A stretch of DNA of 64,000 nt from Bugula neritina (GCA_964035545.1 OZ037769.1:12888633-12952632), one strand, 5' to 3'; shown: positions 23,818 through 47,436, numbered from the stretch's first letter. Program-made: numbers and translations. Notes: a model not told the origin generated them from the letters alone.

Positions 23818-26800
23818 CTACTCTCCATCTGCTAAGCTCTCACTGGAGGCAAACACATCTGGCACTGTCATCATGATAACACAACTACTGAGTAATATAA
23901 ACAGAAGAAATATATAGAGGAAAAGTCTATCCAACACTCTGGAGGCAAACTTCCAGTCAGCTATTAGCTGTTCCTCGTCTTCCTTCTTCTTGACTCTGTT
24001 GGATATAGTCTTGAGCTGCGAGAGAATGTCCCGCAAATCAGACCGTGATGGCGAATACGTGGACAGGTCGGGTGAAGGAGGGGTCCCCAACTGAAACAGT
24101 AGATAACATAAGAATTTAGTCTATTTTCAATACTTTTGTATTAATGATAATTTACTTTGCAAAATATTTATATGAAATTGTTTTTGAAGGAAAACATGAA
24201 GCCTAATAACTGATAACTCTGCTCAATTTAATTTATAAACTATATTATTGCATCATTGTGACTTGCCAACATTTGTTGCAGCAATTTTTATTAATGTGGC
24301 AACATAACTAACATGCATGTATGCTGTATTTATTGTATTACATGTATACTTATTGTATTACATGTATACTCATAATACTACACGTATATTTATTATATTG
24401 CATGTATAGTTATTGTATTACATGTATATTTATTGTATTACATGTATATTCATTGTATTGCATGTATATTTATTGTATTACATGTATATTTATTGTATTA
24501 CATGTATATTCATTGTATTACGTGTATATTCATTGTATTACGTGTATACTTATTGTATTACATGTATATCCATTGTATTACATGTATATTCAATGTATTA
24601 CGCGTATATATACTGTATCACAGTTATGTTTATTGCTCAGTCATTTCAATTAAAACATAGACTTAGTTTATGTGAGACCAATACCACGGTGCTCAACACC
24701 CTACCCACAGACTTAAACTTGTTGGTGCTTTAGGCTATTGGCACCATTACATTTATTTACTAAGCATGCTGCTATACTAACTTTACAAGTCTTTCAAGTT
24801 TCAATATAATATTTGGTTACCATTGTACACATATAGCAGATTATAGGCAAATTCCTCCCACTGTATCAATGATATCAAAAGTAATAGTAAAATGCAGTAT
24901 ACTGATCTTGGCAAAGTGTTGAGGGGAAACACCGCTTGTCTGTATAAACCTCAGCAAACCTGAACATTGATTAAATATTTTTACCTGTCTCAGCTTAGTT
25001 TTAGTAAAGTCTCTGCCATTGAGGTGGGGGGTAGAGGGCAGACTGTAGTCATCTTCGTCTTTGATGTTGGTCAACAGGCTTCTGCTAGCCAAGTTGTTAT
25101 ACTCATGCAACTCAATGTTGTTCTGGTGACCGACACTGGACGCTCTCTGCTTGCAGTTACATGACAAGTCTGTTCCCGGTCTCTTTATCCTCAGTAGCTT
25201 CGCTAACCACACACACACTCCCAGACGCACCTGGACAAGACAACTCCAAAATATACATTACTCCAAACAGCAGCTTTTTAAATGTCAAGAATTAAATAGT
25301 TTGATCTGTTTATTTTTAGTGATATGTTTAATTTAACCAACTATGCAGACATAATTGAATGAATGTATGCAGGTAATAAAACTGAAGAGTGTGAATTTAA
25401 TAGAAGTTTGAAAGTTGAAACATTCATTAAGAGTAAGTATAAATTTGTATCTGCTTACTAGAAAAGGAACGAAAACATATTTCATATTTTAGATGTACCA
25501 TCAGCTCTACTTACAGTTACACTGCAGAATTCAGTTAGTACTCTACTAGCTACATGATTGACTGACAATTACAGTCACTTCACTATACATATGACTAACC
25601 CCTAAAGATAAACTAGCATAAGAATTGTTTATAAGAAATACGTACAAATTTGGGCATATTATGAGTTGTCCCTGATCTGTGATGGTAACTTAGAACTAGC
25701 ACTGTTACTCCGACTGATGCGGCATTCATTAGCATCACGCAGCTGAAGTAAATCGCTGAAAATACACACACTATTATAACCATCACTTCCTGTCATATTA
25801 ATCTTGTGTTTTGAAATTAACACAAAAGAGGATGTTGTATTGCATGTATTGTTGATCACGTATCTATAATAATTATGCTCAGTGAGAGTAGTTAGAATAG
25901 TTACCTATGATGGGGACAGCATCTGAGGTGGCTGGCAAAGCTTCTGCCACCATCAACAGGAATACAGTGAGCGAGAGTAAAATGGTTACTCCTAAAACAA
26001 AATGTTTCTGTAAATTATAATATATAACACATTGTCTTACATCACTTCTTCACATAAGCTTCTTTCCGACTGGTAATCGAAACACAGACCTCCAACTTGA
26101 ACATTAGCATGCTAACTGTTACACTATGGGGCTAAGATTGAATCTAAACACTATAGCTACAATAGGGCTACACGGGTGACGCAACGGTAAATACTTCTTT
26201 ATCATCTCTGACTCAGAAACTCACCGAATGATATTTTCTCGCCGGCCTCACACGGGATAGTGAAGGTCAACAGTGTGAGAGCTGCTAACATGAGACATGG
26301 CAAGACTATGTTTATTAGATAGTAGAGTTTTCTTCTCCTGATTTTCATACTGAATGTGAGGTCAATATATGGGTTATCCGGGCAGCAATCATAATATACT
26401 ACATTTCTTTTCACTGGAAACGCTACAATTACAACATGCTTAGATTTGAGGCAATCTAATGCCAAATTATGTTAATGCGCAGGCTGATTTATACTGTGCG
26501 GGCTACTAGCTGAGATGCCATCCAGTGTTGGAAGAATTCAGATAAATAAAATTCTGCAGAGAAATTTTTTGTACTAACCAATCAAATCCCACTCGCCACT
26601 CTTCCTATAAGCATCAATGCTGCCAGACGTGGCACCCCCCTGTATCCTGAGGTCTATCTTCGTACCATCGTACGTCCAAGATCCGAACTTAAGAGGGCAG
26701 TTCTGAGTGTCAAAAGGAAACCACCTGATGTCTATACTACAGGAGCTGACGAATATGCCGGGAGGAAGCTGTTCCACAGATCCGTCTGAAGAAACAACCA

Positions 26801-28731
26801 TATTCACCGGGTAACTCCCATCAAACAGCTTGTCCGCACTGAAACAGATCATGGTACAAGTCTTGAATCAACAGAATATACCATGTGATTTAATAAGCTG
26901 CTTTTCAAGAGTTGTCTTTCTTTGTTTGGAAATCAATCTTGAAGCTGTCAGCTAGAACTCATGTCTAGTAAAAAATAGACATTTTGTTTGATAGAAGAAA
27001 AGTAAGCGAATAACTTCTGTGTTCAATATGTATACTTTAATTGCTTCATCAACATGCAAATAGGGGCACCCTTGCAAATCTAGCTGCTAATGTTTAAAGA
27101 ATGCTTCACGAATTGAACTTTTTATGTCCGTTTTTCCCAGACCTTATAAGAATTTGGCTGCATATGTTTTAGGAGGCGAACTGGCACAAAATTGTGTTGT
27201 TGGGTGACTCAACACTTATACCTATTGTACATGAGAATATCCGGTTTCCATAGCAACTTCTGGGGAAGTCTAATTGTTGTTATGTTGTTGTATTCAGCCG
27301 GGTCCCACTCCAGCTTATAGTCATTCCATTTCTACAAGTATTTCATAAAATATGATACGATATGGTACGATATGACATATGATATAATATGACATATGAT
27401 ACGATATGGTACGATGTAAAATAAAATATTTATAATAGAATATAAATTTATATGATGTGCTAATTCATATACACATATACAATCTAAAAATTTTGGCACG
27501 TTTGTCATTGTAAAATGTTTTCCGGTAAAGCAACAAAATGTGATGAGTAACCCGCCAAATTGTTTTTTCAGAAAATTAAATACTTGATAATAATTTACTG
27601 ATAATGATATCATATCGTAATAATAGGCACTCTTCTAGGCTATGCTATATTACACTGCACTGCACTGCACTGCACTGCACTGCACTGCACTGCACTGCAC
27701 TGCACTGCACTGCACTGCACTGCACTGCACTGCACTGCACTGCACTGCACTGCACTGCACTGCACTGCACTGCACTGCACTGCACTGCACTGCACTGCAC
27801 TGCACTGCACTGCACTGCACTGCACTGCACTGCACTGCACTGAACTATATACCACATCTGATAATAACTTAACAAAATATTAAAGGTAAATATGCTACTC
27901 ATAGCTAAATAAATTTTTTTTTAATTGCAAACTATTATTAATTTTATACTTCTAGCTGAGGCTGTGACTGGCTATTTTATATATTGAATTACTCAGTATG
28001 AACCAGAATTTTCCCTATAAATTACCAATTGTCTACTCTACATGTGCACCATGCATACTGTAAAATATTGTATTTATTCTACAAATACAACAAAATAATA
28101 CAAAAAGATGTACAAGCAACAGAGTTGCCTTCTCTATGTTTTACAATAGTCCCACGTACCATTGTCAGCCAAAGGTTACTGTGGACAATCTGGTTTTTTT
28201 CATCGACGTCCATTATTTGCTGCAGGGTGACAAGGAATTCCACAATTAGCGGGGAGTCGTCATCTTTTGATGGTCTTTCATACGCATTGTATCCATCCAA
28301 TAGTTTATTTATTAGCTTCACTTCAGCTTGCCCAGCTGTAAGCAGATGTTACAATAAATACTACAATATGCCGCATTAGAGCTCATTGCAGAATAATTAG
28401 AGTTACGTGTAGTAATGAAGAAATTGAGGCAAGTTTGTGTTCTAGATTAAAAATTTAGCAAAAGAAGTTATGTTCCCGCGCCTAATACCAAAGTTTAATA
28501 AGAATATCTCAATTTTAGGTTATCTCAATTTCTCCACTACTGCTCCTATAAATGAAAAAGTAAGACATGTTTATAAAATGGTTGTATTTCTATAAATGTG
28601 TTTATTTGTATATTTTGTTAATGCAAAGTTATGACATTCTTACCATGCACAGATGCTATGGAGAAGTAAAGAACAAGCTGTGCAGCTGTCAACAAGCAAT
28701 AACAAGCACTTGACGTTTCATGCCACTTCAT
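23818..28731 (-). CDS. Nicotinic acetylcholine receptor subunit, alpha7-like
   Basis: Complete gene, nine exons: 28731-28644, 28335-28160, 27331-27222, 26838-26579, 26422-26225, 25991-25905, 25755-25646, 25230-24985 and 24090-23818, in phase to 515 aa. Exon 1 encodes a signal peptide. [10 protein letters not shown] and [12 protein letters not shown] are the standard extracellular motifs; [10 protein letters not shown] is typical of the alpha7-like group. Cys-loop cysteines are 158 and 172. The vicinal pair is C224-C225 in VVYYDCCPD, so this is an alpha subunit able to form the principal agonist face. The pore reads [17 protein letters not shown], with the glutamate that favours cations. TM3 is followed by NYHHR-like [13 protein letters not shown], a cytoplasmic loop of about 100 residues rich in charged residues, and TM4. 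It probably acts as a ligand-gated cation channel in neurons or muscle, alone or with other subunits. Exon 3 has the conserved 110-bp length. Confidence 0.95.
24318..24625. repeat. 20-bp minisatellite (TGTATTACATGTATATTTAT)
   Basis: About 15 units of 20 bp, each containing the palindrome ACATGT or a one-base variant, in intron 8 (between the last two exons) of the alpha7-like receptor gene. A 20-bp period leaves all three plus-strand frames open, which explains the long spurious open frames. Confidence 0.95.
26065..26145 (-). repeat. tRNA-like fragment
   Basis: The minus strand reads GCCCCATAGTGTAACAGTTA and then a degraded B box TTTCGATTACC. This looks like a decayed tRNA-derived element; it does not fold as a working tRNA. 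Confidence 0.4.
27651..27842. repeat. Perfect pentanucleotide array (CTGCA)n
   Basis: About 38 uninterrupted copies of CTGCA in intron 2 of the alpha7-like receptor gene. The absence of any substitution suggests recent expansion or ongoing length change. Spurious repeat-coded frames run through it on both strands. Confidence 0.98.
28404..28556 (+). mobile_element. MITE-like element, family A, copy 1
   Basis: Begins GTGTAGTAATGAAGAAATTG and ends with the inverse form CTCAATTTCTCCACTACTGC. It is about 150 bp with no coding content and lies in intron 1 of the alpha7-like receptor gene. Copies 2 and 3 are at 32547 and 42570. Confidence 0.75.
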
Positions 28732-29485
28732 GACAAGAAGTTGTTGCCCCCACAGCAGCCTGCAGTACTTACAACACACCTGTAGAATACACGAATATTT
28801 TATTGTTAAATTATTAGTCAAGTAATATATAATAATTTGTATCAACATTGGACATTTTATTTAGGTTTTTACTTAAAGCGATGATCATCTAAAAAGCAGA
28901 TAAATTTGAAAAGCAAAGAGAAATTTGCAACAAAGAAATAAAAATTAAACTTTCATCTGTATGTGTATTAAAGTAGAATCAAATGAGTTTACTAAATATA
29001 TATCAGTTATAGCTGATTAAATTGCTAATTAAGTCCCCTATGACCATAGAGCACTCTCAAGTGTTTCTTCAGAATCAGCCCATTCCTAGTACATTTATTT
29101 CTCAACGTCTGCCATGACATATGAGCGGTACATAATACCCTTTTATAAGCACCAGTATGCCATTATTGTATATAGTAATGCTTTTAGCTTAACTTTTAGC
29201 AAATTAAATCATTCTATGGCAGAAATCATGGCCAATATTAGACAACATAGTGAAAATTTCAAGAATCCAATGGTAATGTGATTACAGTAGTAGTCACATT
29301 CATAGTAGGCTGTATTAATATTTATAACATGCTGTGCTACTAATACAGCAAGCAGTATTACTGCTATACCAGACTGTATTATTATTATATAAACTGCATT
29401 ATTACTATGGTAGATTATATTACTATTACAGCAGGCTGTATTAATATTATAGTAAACTGTATTACTACTGTAGCAGGCGGTGTCT

Positions 29486-29740
29486 GGTAAAAATGGCGCA
29501 GGTAAAAATGGCACATTTTCAATATTAGGGTTTGGGTTTGGGTTGGGTGTTTAGAATGGGGGCCTAGGTTTGGGAATGGGGATTCGAGTTTGAGGTTGGG
29601 GTTTGAGGGTTGAGGGTTTGAGTTCGGGGTTTGGGAAAATTTAACATCAATGTGCCATTTTTACCTAATTTGCCATTTGTGTCATTATTACTGGTGCCAT
29701 TATTACCTATAATGCCATTTTTACCAGTGCCATTTTTACC
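29486..29740. repeat. Inverted repeats flanking a G-rich, telomere-like core
   Basis: GGTAAAAATGGC occurs at 29486-29497 and 29501-29512. Its exact complement GCCATTTTTACC occurs at 29654-29665, 29714-29725 and 29729-29740, with one degenerate copy between. The enclosed 140 bp is G-rich on the plus strand with TTAGGG, TTTGGG and TTGGGG words, so it can form both a hairpin and G-quadruplexes. No gene is present. Confidence 0.85.
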
Positions 29741-30584
29741 TAAAATCACAGCAGGCATTATATTGCCCCATAGACCAAATAACTATCTACTATAATGCCA
29801 CAACAAATTCATTTCTTATAGACTGTTTTAATGTTTCTATTAGTAAACACTTGTTATCTTGTAAGTTTAGAATAACAGTCAGATTTGCAGCCTGCCCTCT
29901 ATTATTCAACATGTGATCCGCACTACAATTTGTCAAGTCTCAGTGGAGTAAAGGGGAACATCCCTTTTCCTGTAACTTAATCAGAAAAGTGCATACAGAA
30001 TTAGCGAATGAAATGTCTTGTTAGGAAGGCCTGTCGGCCAGCTACCAGATTTGTGTGTGTAAAATTATTACAAGATTTCACCATGCTTCTGATTATTTGC
30101 ATTTTTTCATTAACAAATGGTGCATAAGCAAAAATTGAGGCTGAAACTTTATGTGCTCAAGTACATGGCTTTAGGCATTAGTATAAAGTTATATCAAAGT
30201 CTTCAACTGCATGTTGAAAATAGTAAATTTGAACGATAAATTGATAACTTTTGTTTTATATTCTTTCAGCTATACCAACAATAATTGGTATGATAATAAA
30301 GAACATTTTACAGACATTTAGGTTCAGCAGTAGCCCAAGTTCTTTAATTTATAAATTTTAGTTTGGGAGGAGAGTTGAAATTTTCACAAGGTCATAACTT
30401 CTTTTGCTACATTGTCCATCTAGAACACAGGCTTTTCTCAATTTCTTTGTTACTGCAAATGCCTTATTGCAGAGGAAATAAAGAAGAAGTACACACATCT
30501 AACAAAGCATGCAAATGAAACTATCAACCCATAGCAGTGACTCCTAATGATCTATACACAAAATAATCTCCCAGAATGTTATGG

Positions 30585-30702
30585 CAAGTGTAAAATAATT
30601 GCTAACACTTGGAATCGAACCCGAGTCGCTGTCTTGCAAGCAAGTGTGCTACCATTACACCACGGAGGCCACCGAGTAAACTCAACACTACAGCAGGTAA
30701 GA
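30585..30702 (-). repeat. tRNA-derived SINE, family II, copy c
   Basis: The minus strand carries TGTAGTGTTGAGTTTACTC, GGCCTCCGTGGTGTAATGG, CTTGCTTGCAAG and the B box GGTTCGATTCC, ending CAATTATTTTACAC. It matches the copy at 9985 over its full length. Confidence 0.8.
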
Positions 30703-32546
30703 ACTCATATGAATGGTCAACTATGTGGTCACCAGTTCGGTCAATCTAGTGTCTGGTGGCCAGTTAATAAACTCATCATTTCCTCATACTTGGTCTAATT
30801 AAACTCTGATGAACATTTTCTAATCGTAATTGAAGAAATGGGTCTAAAATGCATGTTTATTGAATAAGTAGAAAGGAAGGCACAATATGCAATTTGGTTT
30901 AATTTCTGCAACTAATATAATATTTGCTTTATGTTTACTTACGTTGTGATGAATCAAATCTCAATGGACTTTCAAACTTGTTGCAGATAATTATGTACAT
31001 GCCGGTTTCTATCCAACATATTTTCCCAAAGGTAGTTTATTCGTTTTATTCAAAGGAAGTAATTTACATATCACATATTCTGCTTTGTGAAAAGCAGTTC
31101 AACTAAATGTAAAATGTATGACATAATAAAAACACAATATACTATGTTATAAAACATAGTTTTGTATTTTGTTTTACTCTACATTTAATTATGATTTTAG
31201 TAAAGAGTCAAGGTAATAAATTACATGTAGCGTTTGCTGTACGCTATAAATTGATATATAAACTTGATTGCTTTATATGTTCTAGTTTTGTTGTTATTCT
31301 GGTGGTTCTTAGAATGCACAAAGCAAGTTTACTAGCAACATCTATGGGGTAGAAGCTATAATCTATAGTATGCTATAAAATAGTGATATCATGCATCTAA
31401 TTTAACCTCAGTAATAGCAGGTTCTCTTGATTTATTGCCCGATGAATCTTTTTATAAATTTAGCAAACTGTGTTTATAGGTTTTTACTTTTATTATTCCT
31501 AAAATAAGTGTGAAATATTTGATAATTTTAATGTGGTCAATATCCTATATAAGTATGCTAAAACCTTGGTAGTTGTGACTATAATTATTAAATATATAAT
31601 TATGTTTATACCATATTATACTGAATAAACAATTAAATCATATGCAAATTTAGCTGATTTATATAGTATTCTGCATATTATATAGTATCTTCACCTTGGG
31701 TTTGATATTTACCCTTAAGCTTATTTGAAGTGAATTCTCGATCAGCATTGCGTATGTTTAAAAGACTTGCACTCATTTTTTGTTATAGCTCGTCCATAAC
31801 CAAAACGATATAAAAATAGTTTACAGTCATGACTCTATGGCCTATATATACACCTGCCTGCAGTCTCTTTTCAAACTTGCAGTACGTGTCTAGGCTTTGC
31901 ATTCAAAGTCATGTTTTGTTAATTCAAGAGTGAGAGTGGAGACAATTCCAACTGTATGTGTTGTTTAAGATTTTAGATTATGCAAGCTGGGTGAGCTTTC
32001 AAAATGTTGGGTTAGGAGAGTGCAGGAAGCATCGTATCTACTTGACAGACGTCATGAATATTCGACTAACAGGTCACTTCCTTTGTACAGCTGATATTGA
32101 TTTAAATGAATAATAAATAAAATATTGGTAAATTGCAAAAATTTTCAATGACGTTTGATTAGAAATGCAATATTTAAATATTAATTGTGACTTTCATTTA
32201 CCTATTTAGGTGTTTTTCTAAACAAAACTATGTCAGTCTCTGAATTTGGTGATGTAGTTGTGACTAAATATGCATCAGACATAAATATGTTTACCCAGTA
32301 GTAATTACCATCATAATTATAAGTAACTTTATATACCAATAAAAAATATATGTTCAAACTGTTTGAAAAAAGCTGTCCCAGCTACATGATTTATACCGAG
32401 TTTAGCACAGCTAGGTTTTTCAATATGTGAATATATATTAATAATTTTGGTGATGTTTGGAATATGCTGAAAAAGTAGAAAACATATTATATTTAATGAC
32501 TGCTAAATTTGCCTTAGACTTGAACTTTCCAGCAATAGAAGTATAG

Positions 32547-32690
32547 GTGCAGTAATGGAGAAATTGAGAAAAGCCTGTGTTCTAGATTAACAATGTAGCA
32601 AAAGAAATTGTGTTATCACGAAATTCAACGCCTCACCCCAAACAAAAATGTATTAAAAAAATTGAAGAGCTCAGGCTATTAAAATGTCTA
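32547..32690 (+). mobile_element. MITE-like element, family A, copy 2 (3' end decayed)
   Basis: AGGTGCAGTAATGGAGAAAT, GAGAAAAGCCTGTGTTCTAG and TAGCAAAAGAA match copies 1 and 3. The right terminal inverted repeat is not recognisable here. Confidence 0.65.
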
Positions 32691-33783
32691 GCTACACACT
32701 CAAATGGGGAAAAACCTATAAGCTGTGGGCTACTGCAGGAGAACAATGGCCTAGTCTAATCTAATTAAACACTCGTTTCATAACATCTGCATTTAAAAAC
32801 ACATTCACATCAATGTTTCTCTCAATCATAATTTATTGATGAGGCCTGGTTGAATAGTATTCTATTAAACTGTAGTCATATCTATACTGTACCAGCAACT
32901 TTCAATGCTTATTTTATAAACTGAGTGTTCAATCAGTAGTTTCAAAAGTCGAAGTGAAAAAGTGACTAGGTTACCTTTCTGAACAATTAAATGCAGTTTT
33001 ATAGTGAAAACAATTTTAGAATTTGCGGTATTACTTTATGTTGAATCACACTTATATTTCCAGTGATTGTATGCAGCGGGTATGATGCTGTTTGGGTGTT
33101 CAACTATATAGGCTGCTTTAAGTTTTTCTTACCATAATAACCGCTGTCTATTGCTGCCGTGACAGCTGTTAAAATTGCTGTTATTGTTCGTAAACATATA
33201 GATTGTAGTCTAAACTTGATTTCATCTGCTATCAGTTATGGCTGTTTACTTAGAGTAATAAGTTAAATGACATTCATAGCAAAAAATAACAATCTAAGTT
33301 TTTAAATACAAATATTTAAAAACTTTATTAATTATATTGAAAATTAAAAATATTCTTCAAGTATAAAGGATCAACAAACTTCCTTTTTTAAATGAGCAAA
33401 CTAATTGATGTTTTGTTTTATCAAGATGGAGGCCAAAATTCATTTGGTTTAATTTTAGGGTGTCCAATATATTTGTATTTTTATATGGCTACATGCAGTA
33501 CCCACAATTCTATTTCACTAATTCGTTAACATCTTCAGGCAAAATGCAACCTACAAGTAAAATAGTATCTGCATGCAGGTAAAGTGTTAACTGTAGGTAA
33601 AGTATGACCTGCAGGTAAATCACCAGCTTTCTTACAGGGTATTAGTGCAGTAATTAATGGAAACACTCTCAACTTCCTGTTTCTATAACATATGTAGCCT
33701 ACATAGTAGTCCTACAGGTCTATACTTTGAGTTTAAGGCAAACTTTTGAAAGCTAATTTTACAATGTTTACTAACATATTTTA

Positions 33784-33869
33784 GCTCCAGTCTCATGTTA
33801 GCAACCATTATTGCGGGTGTTGGACTACGCGCCTCGTATTTTAATGACATGAAGCTAGGAACTGTGTAA
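33784..33869 (+). other. Isolated exon-like open segment, unassigned
   Basis: An acceptor-like TTTTAG is followed by an open frame reading SSLMLATIIAGVG and LRASYFNDMKLGTV. It ends at a stop, or just before a possible GTAAGC donor at 33866. Base composition is more GC-rich than its surroundings. No partner exon was found on either side and no family is recognised, so it may be chance or a relic. Confidence 0.2.
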
Positions 33870-36800
33870 GCAAATTACCTCCAGATCTGTGGTGCCCCTA
33901 GAGCAATGACTAATCAGGAGAATTGAGTACTGTGCGAGGCAGAGGTGTAACGAGTACACGTTTACATAATGTATTACCTGCATACCTATACACACCTGCA
34001 CATGTCTCAAGTGTAGTTTGATGTTCTAAAACTATTTGACTAGGGAAAACAGAATGAATTTTAATCAATTGATATTTAGCATTTCAAACCCTGCCTTACA
34101 CTGGTTTATACAGCGGCCATGTTGAAAGCTCTTGATCATTGTGATACAGGATCAAAGCAATACCTTGTGGTACAGAAAATTATACATGAAACAATGCAGG
34201 AAAAACAAATTCAATGACACTGCCTTGTTTTCATATAATATATATCTGTGGTTCTTCTAACCTTTCATTTCATTTTAATATTTAAACTCACTATTCGAGT
34301 GAAATTTGCTGATATTTATAGGAGTAGTTTAACTTTTGTAATGTATAATTATGTGAAAAATTTTGTGTATTTTTACAAATCCATAAGTATCATGGTGTAT
34401 ATTTAAATGCTATGTTAAAAGATGTGTATTGCATAAAGAGTATTATAGGAAAAACAAATTTTCAAACAAGTACTTTCTAAACTTTATCTAAGAATGATCT
34501 AAAAGCACATGCTATTAGATACTAACAATATGTTCTACATCTACTTCACTGGTTTTTTTAAGTTATCAGTATAAGTCTTTATAGTTCAAATACTTTGAGA
34601 TACATTGTCTTTTCTTAAACATTAACAAAGTATTAATTTAAATTACTTTTCAATAATGAGCAAAGCTTTATATGTCAGAGCTTCTCAACCTATGAGTTGA
34701 ACTGGTCACAACCTTAAGATTAGTATTTTATAATCTTAAACTGAAGAAACTTTCAGCTCACAAAATAAAATAATGTAAGTAAAAGTATCAAAGTATATGA
34801 GAATAGATAATTAATTACCTTTAGCTATAGAAGTTGGAGAGTTACAGCTGAAAGAATGTCAATTAACTAGATCCAACACACCAGTGGCTGTCAGTGTTCT
34901 GGTGGCACTAAATGATCAGTCATGAATTATATAATGCTTTGATGAACCTCTTCCTAGGGGCATTCAAGCAATTATATACCATCTATAATCTGACTGTCAA
35001 TTTGTAGAAACATTTACTGTAATACATAGCTATAATGTAATGTAATATATAACAATTATAATATCTTATTTATATTAATTAGCTAATTAATTATGATTAT
35101 CTATACAGTATATGTTAGAATAATTGCCCTTCCAATGCATACGGCCTTTCATATCACTGTTCATCGCTAATCCAAAAAAATATGACTTATTTATAAATTT
35201 GTTTTTATCATAAAAATTATGCATATTATATCTTTACAAATTCACTTAGTGTAAGTTTTTTAAAAATTGTTGTTTACTATGAAATTTAATTTTAAGTACG
35301 TTAACATATTAAAGGAACAATTATGAACCATAAATTTCCCTTTTACCAATGCTTCATGTTATATGTAAACTACAGTAAGATTTATACAATAATTGGCCTA
35401 ATGACTGACACAAAGTGTGTTCAGTTGAGGGTGGTCTCATACCCTAGCCATATGCATGGCAATAAATTGATGAATATCCAGCCTTCATGCATCCAATTAT
35501 CACCAGCTGAGTGTAAAGCAGATCTGAATTCTAACACATGGTTTATTAGCAAGTGACTTTTGTTAACTTCGTGCAGTCAGTCTAATAGGAAGTGGTCAGA
35601 AAATAGTTTAACTTAAGCTTGAAAATGAAGGGATTGAAAGTGGAATAGTTTAGCAAAATAACAATACAACAATGAACATGTGAAGTTTTTAGCAATTATC
35701 AATTCAAATAGATTTATAATTATTCTTAAAACTTACAGCAGGATATATTTGCTGAAGTGGCTAACAGTTAGTACACCTGGTTTCTAGAGAGCGTATTTAA
35801 ACCCATTTGTGATATCATTTGTCATATTAGTTTTGTTTTATAAATTTAATAATTAACATATAAAGTAATATAAATAAATCAGTATATGAGATATGCTGGG
35901 TACTTAACCTAATATTCGTAGTAGCTACATATTATGTAATTTATAGTTAAGAAAACATATACCTGATTTAACAATGACTCACCAAATTAGGATAGAAATT
36001 AAAACACCAACTACCTGGTGATCTGCATCAGCAGGTGCTTGTCTCCAGTTTAAAACAGGTGCTGGTTATTAGTCATACTCTGAAAGTGCATTATTATTGG
36101 CCATGCTTTTACTGTGCACCTACGTAAGCTTTATAGTGTAGTGTCAGAATATATGCTATTAAAAACAGCCATTAATATTTTATTTTACAAAGACTTCAAC
36201 CATTAGAGATTTCCTTTGAGAAAAACCTTCCTATTCATTAAATGGCCATCTGAAGCATAGATTGCATAAAACATATTGATTATTCAGCATTCCTATAGCA
36301 TTTTTAATTATTCTATAATATTGTAGGCTTGTACACACTGAATTGCTACATATTTTTTAAAACACAAGTAAAGTTTTATAATTTGATCAAAATATAGGCA
36401 GTTGCTCTACATCCTAGCAGATTTATGGTATTTTTATAAAACCTATAATTTCAGAAATTATCAACAAAATAGTAGCAGAAACATTTACTAACTTATGAAC
36501 CCATCTCTCTGTGCACAGATCGGTAGTTTCATCTTAGATAAAGAGAAAACATATGCCAACTAAATCTGTTGGAATAGCTGTTATTACTACTATATTATAG
36601 TTTCAGTTTCAAAGCGTCTCATAGGAAATAAGATGGAAAATGAGTGGCAACCTGATTTCTACTTTTACCAATACTAAAAGTCAAGTTTCCATGTTGTGCA
36701 TTTGATTTCACATGTAATAAATTTGATAGATGCTATAGTAGGTTAAAGACTGCAATACTTTTAAGATGCTTAAACGCAAATAAACAAAAACTAGGCAGCG

Positions 36801-37257
36801 ATTTAGGTATTTATAGTTGTTTAATGACACCATCGACAGAATTGCAGATAATTAACACAACAAACAATTCACTATACAAAACACGGCATTTGGTCAACAT
36901 TTGACGAATAAAATTGGGATAGCCCATTAGCTGGACCAACTCTGTTAAGTTAAAATTTATAAAGAGAGAAAGAAAACGTTATAATAATCTATATAAACAA
37001 TTTAGTTGCAATATACAAACGTAATTTCTACGAGTGGTCGCTAACCCTGGGCATAGGGAAAACAACCCCATATTCATATAGCAATACAATAAGATTTTAT
37101 TTTAAACATAAAATTAATGAGGCTGCGATTTACAACAGACTCCAAACCTCTTTTGTCAAAATATTCTATATATTAGAGTAACAGCAGCGGGGCGGGACAC
37201 ACCCAGCCCTCCGAGCGAGTGGCTCTCAAGCTAGGAGTTGCGGTCAGGTGATAGCAT

Positions 37258-47371
<10,114 letters not shown>

Positions 47372-47436
47372 ATTGTATTTATGTACAATATTTACACAAG
47401 CTTTATACAAATTCCCTTGCTCATGGGCTGAATAAA

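Larger units (their letters stand above)
28732..37257. other. Large intergenic region, no convincing gene
   Basis: About 8.5 kb between the alpha7-like receptor start and the UBAP2L stop. It holds an inverted-repeat/G-rich structure (29486-29740), a SINE copy (30585), a MITE-like copy (32547) and one isolated exon-like open segment (33784-33869). AATAAA on the minus strand at 37101-37096 is a likely UBAP2L polyadenylation signal. The rest is AT-rich without recognisable features. Confidence 0.6.

Noticed and set aside
24318-24625. CRISPR-like array
   Set aside because: The units are contiguous without unique spacers and the genome is animal, so it is a minisatellite.
24321-24733. Three overlapping 75-110 aa open frames
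   Set aside because: A 20-bp minisatellite without stops in its unit keeps all three plus-strand frames open; it lies in an intron of a well-supported receptor gene.
27604-27902. Five open frames through the CTGCA array
   Set aside because: A stop-free pentanucleotide repeat opens several frames on both strands; there is no start context, exon signal or conserved product.
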